Below are positions 7,978 to 15,634 of a DNA stretch of 64,000 nucleotides, piece by piece (the first letter of the stretch is position 1; every line of letters begins with the position of its first letter). The notes beneath the pieces were generated by a model. The model searched no databases and was not told the DNA's origin. It saw only the letters and a list, made by a program, of their open reading frames with translations. The stretch is from positions 121,746-185,745 of the forward strand of contig JANQEO010000213.1 of assembly GCA_028278325.1 (NCBI GenBank). The letters run 5' to 3'. The translations under genes were made by a program, and so were the position numbers. Source of the DNA: Candidatus Binatia bacterium (GTDB taxonomy: Bacteria > Desulfobacterota > Binatia > UBA1149 > JAJCZL01).

Positions 7978-8768
7978 CCGGTTTCATACTCGGTCGTTAT
8001 GACGCGGCCGGCATCACGGACCTGTTCGGCGAGTACGGTGTGTTCGATGCCACGTCGCGGCGTGGGTTCAGCGGCGAGCGGGTGGAGATCGATGTATCCA
8101 GCGGCGCGCTGTCGCACATCCGCCTGAAGGCGACCAAGGACGCGCGCGAGTACCTTCTGCTTGACGCCTGCCTGGCCGAGACGATGATATCGCCGGACTT
8201 CTTCGAGACTCGTGGTTTCGACGGCTACCCCGGCCAAGCTCTGCTGGTTGTTTATTGGTGCAGGGAGCAGGATCCCAGCGTGCCGTTCTCCACCGCCCGT
8301 CCGCGCCTGCCCCTGCAAGAGCATCCGGGCCTCGGCATCCTGCGAAGGATGTTTCGTATCGCCAAGCGCATGGCTACGGATCTCGGCAAAAGCGGTTTGG
8401 CCAACATGCCCAAGTTCTATCACGATGCGTTGATCTTCTATCAGTCTCGACTGTTCCTTTTCCTCGACAGTGAGGAGCAGGGTCGTTTCGAAGCTCTGGC
8501 TCGCGATCTGTCCGACCTTTCACTTCAGGACGCTACGTTGGCGGTCATCGGAGGGTGCGTCTTCGACGGCGAGGGCCATCAGTTCCGATGGGCGCCGGGT
8601 TTTCAAGCCTACCCCGTATCCGGCCCGTTGTCGGAGTACTTCAACTCCGCTGCCTACGCCGAGGGCGTCAAGCAGGCGGTCGACGCGGCCTCGTTCAGTT
8701 TCGACGCGCAGGCTTTGCAGACCGCGCGAGCAGTGTACGCGGCCAGGCTCGGCCAGAGTCTCGTCTGA
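7974..8768 (+). CDS. Conserved-looking hypothetical protein coupled to the HDAC-family gene
   Basis: A 264-residue protein that I do not recognise. It starts at a GTG inside the stop codon of the deacetylase gene (GTGA), with GAGG upstream. No signal peptide or membrane helix is evident. Features include a central basic helix LGILRRMFRIAKRMATDLGKSG and a region rich in aromatic residues (FYHDALIFYQSRLFLFLDSEEQGRFEAL). Tight coupling suggests a shared pathway with the deacetylase. Confidence 0.75.
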   Translation: MTGFILGRYDAAGITDLFGEYGVFDATSRRGFSGERVEIDVSSGALSHIRLKATKDAREYLLLDACLAETMISPDFFETRGFDGYPGQALLVVYWCREQDPSVPFSTARPRLPLQEHPGLGILRRMFRIAKRMATDLGKSGLANMPKFYHDALIFYQSRLFLFLDSEEQGRFEALARDLSDLSLQDATLAVIGGCVFDGEGHQFRWAPGFQAYPVSGPLSEYFNSAAYAEGVKQAVDAASFSFDAQALQTARAVYAARLGQSLV

Positions 8769-8787
8769 GCGCTGCCGCCCCGCGGCC

Positions 8788-8812
8788 TTCCTAGCGCTAG
8801 GAATCGCATTCC
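8788..8812. promoter_or_regulatory. Overlapping dyads upstream of the NapA-type operon promoter
   Basis: TTCCTAGCGCTAGGAA (8788-8803) is a perfect 16-bp palindrome, and GGAAT-CGC-ATTCC (8800-8812) overlaps it, giving three TTCC/GGAA half-sites. The palindrome centre is about 148 bp upstream of the predicted start point of the sigma-54-like promoter at 8918. That is a normal distance for an activator-binding enhancer. There is no T-run after it, so termination of the preceding gene is a weaker explanation. Confidence 0.4.
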
Positions 8813-8917
8813 CAAGCCTCAGAGCTTTTTCCCAGGGGCGTTCAGCGCCGGGCCGGCATCGTTCCCGTCCTGACAGCGATCGCGAGCCGTTCGGTAGTAG
8901 CCGAGGCCGCAGTCAAA

Positions 8918-8933
8918 TGGCATGCGCCTTGCT
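8918..8933 (+). promoter_or_regulatory. Sigma-54 (-24/-12) promoter match before the NapA-type operon
   Basis: TGGCATGCGCCTTGCT differs from TGGCACGN4TTGCT at one base only and keeps the GG-N10-GC core. The predicted start point (about 8944) falls 4 nt before the ATG at 8948. The message would be nearly leaderless, and a GTG at 8942 would not be transcribed. It precedes a nine-gene operon running to 24137. Confidence 0.7.
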
Positions 8934-8947
8934 GTGTCCGCGTGATC

Positions 8948-10849
8948 ATGGAGGGGGAGCGGCAGGTCGCGGTCCCCGACCTTGGTTACTGGAAGTCCCA
9001 GATCAAGTGTCAGGCCGCCTGCCCGGTTAACACCGATGCCCGCGGCTACGTCCGCGCCATAGCGGCTGGGCGTCCTGAGTTGGCCTACCTCATTGCCCGC
9101 GGCCCCAACCCTCTGGCTTCGATCTGTGGCCGCGTCTGTGGAGCGCCCTGTGAATCCGAGTGCAGGCGGGGCGATTTCGACAAGCCCATAGCCATTCGTG
9201 CCCTCAAACGCTTCGTCTGTGAGCGTTTCGGCCCCGAGTCTCGTTCCCAGGGCGGCAAGGGGCTCATCGAATTCCTCAAGGAGGCGGCGGCACGTAACGC
9301 TCCCCGCGAATGTCAGGGGCGCGAGGACGTCTTGGAGCTACTCCAGTCGACCATGCGTGGCGACGTCGAACCCGTCTCGGGGAAGTCGGTCGGGATCATC
9401 GGCAGCGGGCCGGCGGGTTTGGCGGCAGCTCACGATCTGGCCATCCTCGGCGCCAAGGTCACGATCTACGAGATCGAGCCCGTACTGGCGGGGATGCTGG
9501 CCGTAGGTATCCCCGAGTACAGACTGCCCCGCGACCTCGTGCGTGCGGAGGTGGAAGCCATCACCGCGCTGGGCGTAGAAGCCGTCACGGGTTGCGAGGT
9601 CGGCAAAGACATCGACTTCACCGAGTTGCGCCGTAGACACGACGCGGTCGTCATTGCGGTCGGCGCCAAGAAATCCCGACAACTGCCCATCCCCGGCGCC
9701 GACGCTGTGGGGGTGTTCGGGGGCGTGGAGTTCCTGCGCGACGTTTCGCTGGGACGCCCGGTAGATCTCGGTTCACGAGTTGTCGTGATCGGTGGCGGCA
9801 ACGTCGCCTACGATGTCGGCAGGACGGTCGTTCGCCAGACGTCCCTGGACACGGCTCGTTCTGCACTACGAGAGCTCGGCGTCGCCGAGGTGACCTTGTG
9901 TTCGCTCGAATCTCTCGAGGAGATGCCGGCGGACGACGCCGAGATCATCGAGGGCGACGAAGAAGGTATCGTCCGGCGCAACAGTATCGGTCCGGTCGAG
10001 ATCCTCAGCGACGGTAACGGCCGTGCGAGCGGCGTCGTGTTCCGCAAGTGCGTGCGGGTCTATGACGAGGAGCGGCGGTTCGATCCCGTATTCGACGATA
10101 GTATTCGCGAGACCATCGAGTGTGACACCGTCTTGATCGCCGTGGGCCAAGCCGTCGATCTCGGGTTCCTCGACGCCGCACGTGACGGCGTAGAGATCAC
10201 GGACAGGGGGTTGATCTCGTGTGACCCGGAGCGAGGAACGACTTCGGCCGCCGATGTCTTCGTGGCCGGTGACCTGGCCTACGGCCCGAAGCTGCTCATC
10301 CACGCGGTAGCATCCGGCAAGCAAGTCGCTCGTGAAGTCTACAGATCCTTCACCGGGCGCGAGATTCAGGCTCGTGACGTCGAGCTACATCTCGGCCTGG
10401 ACGACTACGGCAGAGAGCTCGGTTACGAGACACAACGCCGCATCTCGCTCGATACGGCCAAGGCCGACGAGAGGATCCGCGCTCAGGACGCGCCCGTCGA
10501 GTTCGGGTTCGGCGAAGAGCAAGCGTGTCGGGAAGCGGGGCGCTGTCTCGACTGCGGGGTCAATACCATCTTCGACGGCCAGCGTTGCATCCTGTGCGGT
10601 GGATGCGTCGATGTCTGTCCCTCGTTGTGTCTCCGCATCGTGTCGGCCGATCGTTTGCCGACCACGGGCGACGTTTCGGATGCGGTGAGCCGGCAACTCG
10701 ACGGGCTCGAGCGCAGTGCCGCGTCCGCCATCATAAAGGACGAGACGATATGCATTCGCTGCGCCCTGTGCGCCGAACGTTGTCCTACGGGAGCGATCAC
10801 CATGGAGCGGTTCACCTTCAAGGAGGAACTTCTATGCCAAGCCGTTTAG
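8948..10849 (+). CDS. GltD-like FAD/NAD(P) oxidoreductase with N- and C-terminal 4Fe-4S domains
   Basis: A 633-residue cytoplasmic electron-transfer protein. An N-terminal Fer4_20-type domain carries CQAACPVNT and CGRVCGAPCESECRRG. It is followed by the FAD motif GIIGSGPAGLAAAHDLAILG, the NAD(P) motif VVIGGGNVAYDVGRT and the FAD-closing segment DVFVAGDLAYGPK. Two 4Fe-4S clusters of ferredoxin type are at the C-terminus (CILCGGCVDVCP and CIRCALCAERCP). The layout resembles the glutamate synthase small subunit, but no GltB is present. As first gene of a Rieske/cytochrome b/NapA operon it probably links NAD(P)H or ferredoxin to the quinone/cytochrome chain. The Rieske start lies 16 nt inside its 3' end. 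Confidence 0.88.
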   Translation: MEGERQVAVPDLGYWKSQIKCQAACPVNTDARGYVRAIAAGRPELAYLIARGPNPLASICGRVCGAPCESECRRGDFDKPIAIRALKRFVCERFGPESRSQGGKGLIEFLKEAAARNAPRECQGREDVLELLQSTMRGDVEPVSGKSVGIIGSGPAGLAAAHDLAILGAKVTIYEIEPVLAGMLAVGIPEYRLPRDLVRAEVEAITALGVEAVTGCEVGKDIDFTELRRRHDAVVIAVGAKKSRQLPIPGADAVGVFGGVEFLRDVSLGRPVDLGSRVVVIGGGNVAYDVGRTVVRQTSLDTARSALRELGVAEVTLCSLESLEEMPADDAEIIEGDEEGIVRRNSIGPVEILSDGNGRASGVVFRKCVRVYDEERRFDPVFDDSIRETIECDTVLIAVGQAVDLGFLDAARDGVEITDRGLISCDPERGTTSAADVFVAGDLAYGPKLLIHAVASGKQVAREVYRSFTGREIQARDVELHLGLDDYGRELGYETQRRISLDTAKADERIRAQDAPVEFGFGEEQACREAGRCLDCGVNTIFDGQRCILCGGCVDVCPSLCLRIVSADRLPTTGDVSDAVSRQLDGLERSAASAIIKDETICIRCALCAERCPTGAITMERFTFKEELLCQAV

Positions 10850-11304
10850 ATCCGGAGCCCGTACCCCGTCGAGACGTTCTCGGCCTGGCCGGTCTTTGGG
10901 CCGCAGGTGTGGCCATATTCGGCTCGATCATCGGCATGCTGCGGTTGCCCAAGCCTTCTGTGCTTCCGGAGGCCGGCAAGCGTTTTCGCATCGGCCGCCC
11001 GGAAGAGTTCCCGCCCGGCACCAAGAAGGTCATTCCCGATCAGAAAGTGTTGGTGGTTGCGGAGGCGGGGGGCATCGCCGCGATATCGATGATCTGTCCC
11101 CACCTGGGTTGTGTCGTTTCGCGCATCGGCGACGAGGGGTTTTCGTGTCCGTGTCACGGCTCGAAGTTCGGGCGCGACGGTGATGTGGCGGCCGGGCCGT
11201 CTCCGAAGGCTCTCAGTTGGCTGGAGGTGACCAGGGCTGTCGACGGGAGACTCGTCGTGAATACTGCCCGCGAGGTAGAGCCGGGAACCTATTACAGCGT
11301 GTGA
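10834..11304 (+). CDS. Rieske [2Fe-2S] protein of a b6f/bc-type complex (operon 1)
   Basis: A 156-residue protein with an N-terminal membrane anchor (RRDVLGLAGLWAAGVAIFGSI) that also looks like a twin-arginine signal. The Rieske cluster motifs are CPHLGC and CPCHGSKF, with both Cys-His pairs and the disulphide Cys residues present. It would shuttle electrons from quinol at the cytochrome b to c-type haems on the periplasmic side. The ATG has a strong AAGGAGG site 8 nt upstream, located inside the preceding gene. Cytochrome b follows after 44 nt. Confidence 0.93.
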   Translation: MPSRLDPEPVPRRDVLGLAGLWAAGVAIFGSIIGMLRLPKPSVLPEAGKRFRIGRPEEFPPGTKKVIPDQKVLVVAEAGGIAAISMICPHLGCVVSRIGDEGFSCPCHGSKFGRDGDVAAGPSPKALSWLEVTRAVDGRLVVNTAREVEPGTYYSV

Positions 11305-11348
11305 GGGGGTAACATGCGGTCGAGCGGTTCAAGGAAAGGAGTCGGATC

Positions 11349-12893
11349 GTGAACGGCACGGGGCTGGCCGAGTTCAGCGAGAACCTCCGCAATCTGCCTG
11401 CGAACATAAAGCAGTCGATATTCCGGCACGACAAGCCGGTATCCGACCGCAGCCGTTCTCAGGCGATCTTCGGCAACCTGTTTCTCCACATTCATGCGAC
11501 CCGCTCTCACATTCGGACGCTTAGTTTTGCAGCCACCTTCGGTCTGGGCGTGGCAGCGATGTCGCTGTTCATCATCCTCACGGGGACCGGCATCCTTCTG
11601 ATGGTCTACTACATGCCGTCGACCCAGCTGGCCTACGACAGCATCAAGGACATCCACTACGTAGTTCCGACGGGCAGGCTGATACGCAACGTGCATCGAT
11701 GGGGCGCCCATCTCATGGTGGTCGTGGTCATCTTGCACATGTGCCGCGTGTTCTACGCGTCAGCCTACAAAGCGCCCCGCGAGTTCAACTGGCTGCTGGG
11801 AATGATGCTGTTCATTCTCACCTTGGCGCTTTCATTTACCGGCTACTTGCTGCCATGGGACCAGCTTGCGTTCTGGGCAATCACGATCGGCGCCAACATC
11901 GCCCAGTCTCCGCGGGAATTGACCGATGCCCTCGGCATCACCGCTTACTTCGACCCGGGGGGCTTACAGAAGGAGTTGCTGCTCGGCGCTAGCGAGGTCG
12001 GTCAGGACGCATTGATACGGTTCTACCTTCTCCACGTCATGGTGCTCCCGTTGGCGCTGGCGGCGGTGGCTGGCGTTCATTTCTGGAGGATCCGGAAAGA
12101 CGGCGGCCTTGCGCGGCCGGGGTCTGCACAGACGGCGGCGGGCAAGGGCGTGTACGCCGCGGCCGAGCCCGCGGCCCCCGCTTCGGCACCGACCAAGACT
12201 TACGGCCTCATGTGCGTAGTCGCTGACCGCACACCGGCTACCAACGTAGAGCCCGAAGATACGGTTCCGAGTTGGCCCTACATATTGCGCGTCGAGTTGC
12301 TCGTCTTCATGGCGATGATGCTCGTGTGCGTCGTCTTGGGGCTTCTGTTCGATGCGCCTCTCAAGGAACTTGCCAACCCGTCGGTACCCGAGAACCCGGC
12401 CAAGGCCCCGTGGTACTTCCTCGGCCTGCAGGAAATGGTGTCCTACTCGGCGTTCATGGGCGGACTGGTGATCCCGGCTGTGGCGATCGTCGGCTTGGCG
12501 CTCATCCCATACCTCGATCGCGAGCCCGAGGACGCAGGCGTTTACTTCAGCGGAGAGAAAGGCCGTGCCATCGCTCTGCGTAGTCTGATCTTCGGCGTCG
12601 TTGCCGCGGTGATCGCTGTAGCCTTCCCGGTCAACTTCGGTTGGCTGAGGAACTGGTTCCCGTCGATTCCCCAACTCGTGATCATCATCATCAACCCCGG
12701 CTCGTTGCTTACAGTCGCCTACGCCGTCTGGTCGCTGCTCGTACTTCGCGACACCGGTTCCACCAGGATGGGCGCTATCGCGCTGTTTACCTGTTTCTTG
12801 GCCGGCTTCGTGATTCTGACCATCGTCGGCACCTACTTCCGCGGGCCCAATTGGGACTTCTACTGGAGCACTTCGCAATGGCCGGTGCACTGA
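11349..12893 (+). CDS. Cytochrome b, fused b6 and subunit IV type (operon 1)
   Basis: A 514-residue membrane protein. The b6 half has the two His pairs for the b haems: H-x13-H in HRWGAHLM...LHM and H-x14-H in LLHVMVLPLALAAVAGVHFW. The 14-residue spacing is typical of b6f-type proteins. An Ala/Pro-rich soluble linker leads to a C-terminal subunit-IV-like half. There the quinol-oxidation motif reads APWY (AKAPWYFLGLQE) instead of PEWY. The start is GTG with AAGGAAAGGAG upstream. It is the quinol-oxidising core of a complex with the upstream Rieske protein and downstream cytochrome c. Confidence 0.93.
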   Translation: MNGTGLAEFSENLRNLPANIKQSIFRHDKPVSDRSRSQAIFGNLFLHIHATRSHIRTLSFAATFGLGVAAMSLFIILTGTGILLMVYYMPSTQLAYDSIKDIHYVVPTGRLIRNVHRWGAHLMVVVVILHMCRVFYASAYKAPREFNWLLGMMLFILTLALSFTGYLLPWDQLAFWAITIGANIAQSPRELTDALGITAYFDPGGLQKELLLGASEVGQDALIRFYLLHVMVLPLALAAVAGVHFWRIRKDGGLARPGSAQTAAGKGVYAAAEPAAPASAPTKTYGLMCVVADRTPATNVEPEDTVPSWPYILRVELLVFMAMMLVCVVLGLLFDAPLKELANPSVPENPAKAPWYFLGLQEMVSYSAFMGGLVIPAVAIVGLALIPYLDREPEDAGVYFSGEKGRAIALRSLIFGVVAAVIAVAFPVNFGWLRNWFPSIPQLVIIIINPGSLLTVAYAVWSLLVLRDTGSTRMGAIALFTCFLAGFVILTIVGTYFRGPNWDFYWSTSQWPVH

Positions 12894-12928
12894 AGGCGCG
12901 GGTCAGAGGCAGAGAGGGGTAGGCTGTA

Positions 12929-15634
12929 ATGCGCAACAACGAACTCGAGAGGCTCGATCGCAGCGCTAAGGTGTGGCTGCTCGTAGTAAGTGTTGCCACT
13001 ATCGTCATCCTCGCGGTCGCCGCGCTACGCGAGAACGTACTCAACGACTGGCACAGGCTGCGCACCTCGTATGCGGAGATGCTGGAGAGCGCTGCGGTGG
13101 ACGAGGCAGGCGAGGATATAGCTCGGCAGTTCGATGTGGGTCTGGTGCAGAACTATCTGCCGGAGCTCCACGCAGTCGATCGCTGCATGACTTGCCATGC
13201 CGGCGTCGACGATCCGCGCATGGCGGACGCGGCACAACCGTTCAGGAAACACCCCGGCCGGTACCTGGAGATCCACGATCCCGAGAAGGTCGGCTGCACG
13301 GTCTGCCACCAGGGACAGGGGCGGGCGACCACGACCGACGGTGCGCACGGTCGCGTGCCTCACTGGGACTACCCCATGCTCAGCACGGATTTGGTACGGG
13401 CAGCGTGCACCAACTGTCACTCGGAAAGCGATCTGCACGGCCCCCGAGGTCTGATGAGGCAAGCTTCAGGTGTCGCGGATGTGTCGGTGGGCGAGGCTCT
13501 CCTGTCCGAGGGCCGAAGGCTGATGACATCGGAGGGGTGCCTGGGGTGCCATGTACTGGACGGCAAGGGCGGGACCATAGGGCCCGACATCAGCCGGATC
13601 GGCAACAAGACGCGTCACGGGTTCGACTTCTCGCACCTGGACCGGCATGCGCCCCGTGATGTTCCGTACTGGCTCGAAGCCCATTTCCTCGATCCTCAAT
13701 CAGTGTCACCTGACAGCATGATGCCGCCCGTCGGCGGGGCCAGGGAAGCCAAGGCGCTGACCGCTTACGTACTCTCGTTGAGAGAAAAGAGATCTGTGGC
13801 GCTGCCCGATGTGAGCGCGGGCGACGTGAGTGCGGGCCCGGCGACGGGTGAGGGTCTCTACGCGGCGTATTGCTCGGCGTGTCACGGTGTGGACGGCGCC
13901 GGTGGGAATGTCGAGGGCTTGTCGCCGCCTGAACTCAACAACCCCGATACGCTCGCCGCTGCAGGCGACGATTACTACCGGTTGATCATCGAGCGTGGCC
14001 GCAGCAACAGCGACATGCCGGGATGGGGGCAAGGCCTCGGTAACCTCTCGCGTGAGGAGATCGACCGAATCGTCGCGCACATCCGCAGCTGGGAGCCGAG
14101 CGGCGCGTCAGCCTCCGATGTGGATTCGGCGGCCGGCGATCCCGTGCGTGGACGGGCCTACTACCGTGGCATGTGCGCAAGCTGTCATGGGCTCGAGGGC
14201 GAAGGCGGCATAGGCACGTCCCTGCGGTCGGCGGGGCTGCTCTCGATAGCCGACGACCGCTTCCTGGCAGAAACGATCATCCGTGGCAGGCCCGGCACCG
14301 CCATGCCCTCCTGGAAGCAGCTCGATGCGATGCAGGTGAGCGACATCATCGCTTACATGCGCCAGTGGCAGGCTGCGGCAGCGCCGTACACCGAGGTGAA
14401 GATGCAGATGCTGGTCACCGAGCCCGCGGAGCTGGTGCGTGTCGGCAAGATTCTTTACCGGAGTAAGTGTGCTTCATGCCACGGCCGCGGACTCGAGGGA
14501 GGAATCGGGCCTTCCCTGGCGAGCCCCGAGTTTTTGTCGCTGGTCGACGACCACTTCCTCTATCGCGCGATCGTGGACGGGAGGCCGACGACGGCAATGC
14601 CGGCATGGCGTCATCTCAGTGCTGACGATGTTGCAGCTTTGATCGCCTTCATTCGTAGCAAGGGATCGCAAGCCGCTACTCAGGCTGCGGTTCCCGGATC
14701 CGCCGCGCCCGGTGACTACGAAACCGGTCGTGTTTACTACGAGGGTTCCTGCGCTAGCTGTCATGGAGAGCGGGGACGGGGTGGTGTCGGTCCTCAGTTG
14801 ACGAACCCGGTCTTCTTGGAGTCGGTATCCGACGGCGTGCTGTTCCAATGGATTTGGAATGGGCGCACCGGGACGGCGATGCGGGGTTTCTCACCGCAGG
14901 AGCAGGGGCCGGTGCAGCTGAGCGAACAGCAGGTCGCCGACGTGATCGCCTACATCCGTCACGAAGGCGAGAAGGGCTTGCCGCGAGGAAGCAGAGTCAG
15001 TGCCGGCAACTCGGCTCACGGCGCCAAACTCTATCTCGGTCAGTGTGCGTCCTGCCACGGAGAGAACGGCGAAGGTGCGTCGGGCCCGCAACTGAACAAC
15101 GAAGCGTTCTTGGAGAGCGTATCCGACGGCTTCCTCGCTGCAACAATCGTGCTCGGCAGGGAGGGCACGGAGATGCTCTCGATGGTTCATGGCGGAGACG
15201 GGTTGGGGCAGGTTCCGCCGGAGAACATCCCGGACATCGTGGCTCACATGCGTGAGTGGCAGGGCCTGACCGAGTGGATTAGACCGAAGAAGGTCAGTGA
15301 GATGAGCGCGCAGGCGGTGGAGAGCGGCGCACAGAGCTATGCTGAGTACTGCGCCGGTTGTCACGGCATCGACGGCCTGGGCACGCGCGAGGGCGAGGGC
15401 TTCTTCGCTCCCGCGCTCAACAATCCGGAATTCCTGAGTGCAGCCAGCGATGGTTACTTGCTGGCGACGATTGCGCGCGGCCGCGACGGAACACCGATGC
15501 GGTCGTTCGGCCAGGGTGCTGGGGGCATCGTTTCGCTGCCCTCGGCGGAGATCAACAACATCGTGGCATTCATCCGCAGTTGGGAGCGGGAGGATGCCAC
15601 GACCAAGGGAGAGGCAAGTCATGAAGAAATGTAG
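12929..15634 (+). CDS. Membrane-anchored ten-haem cytochrome c with seven class-I-like domains
   Basis: A 901-residue cytochrome with an N-terminal membrane anchor (residues about 15-33) and ten CXXCH sites at residues 86, 123, 160, 204, 315, 416, 514, 608, 706 and 808. The first three are closely spaced. The other seven lie in repeating units of roughly 100 residues, most with a downstream Met ligand candidate (MMPP, DMPGW, TAMPSW, TAMPAW, TAMRGF, TPMRSF). This looks like a tri-haem head followed by a string of mono-haem domains. It replaces the small cytochrome c partner of the Rieske/b complex and probably feeds the NapA-type enzyme, whose gene overlaps it by 14 nt. A cytochrome of this architecture is not one I can name. 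Confidence 0.92.
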   Translation: MRNNELERLDRSAKVWLLVVSVATIVILAVAALRENVLNDWHRLRTSYAEMLESAAVDEAGEDIARQFDVGLVQNYLPELHAVDRCMTCHAGVDDPRMADAAQPFRKHPGRYLEIHDPEKVGCTVCHQGQGRATTTDGAHGRVPHWDYPMLSTDLVRAACTNCHSESDLHGPRGLMRQASGVADVSVGEALLSEGRRLMTSEGCLGCHVLDGKGGTIGPDISRIGNKTRHGFDFSHLDRHAPRDVPYWLEAHFLDPQSVSPDSMMPPVGGAREAKALTAYVLSLREKRSVALPDVSAGDVSAGPATGEGLYAAYCSACHGVDGAGGNVEGLSPPELNNPDTLAAAGDDYYRLIIERGRSNSDMPGWGQGLGNLSREEIDRIVAHIRSWEPSGASASDVDSAAGDPVRGRAYYRGMCASCHGLEGEGGIGTSLRSAGLLSIADDRFLAETIIRGRPGTAMPSWKQLDAMQVSDIIAYMRQWQAAAAPYTEVKMQMLVTEPAELVRVGKILYRSKCASCHGRGLEGGIGPSLASPEFLSLVDDHFLYRAIVDGRPTTAMPAWRHLSADDVAALIAFIRSKGSQAATQAAVPGSAAPGDYETGRVYYEGSCASCHGERGRGGVGPQLTNPVFLESVSDGVLFQWIWNGRTGTAMRGFSPQEQGPVQLSEQQVADVIAYIRHEGEKGLPRGSRVSAGNSAHGAKLYLGQCASCHGENGEGASGPQLNNEAFLESVSDGFLAATIVLGREGTEMLSMVHGGDGLGQVPPENIPDIVAHMREWQGLTEWIRPKKVSEMSAQAVESGAQSYAEYCAGCHGIDGLGTREGEGFFAPALNNPEFLSAASDGYLLATIARGRDGTPMRSFGQGAGGIVSLPSAEINNIVAFIRSWEREDATTKGEASHEEM

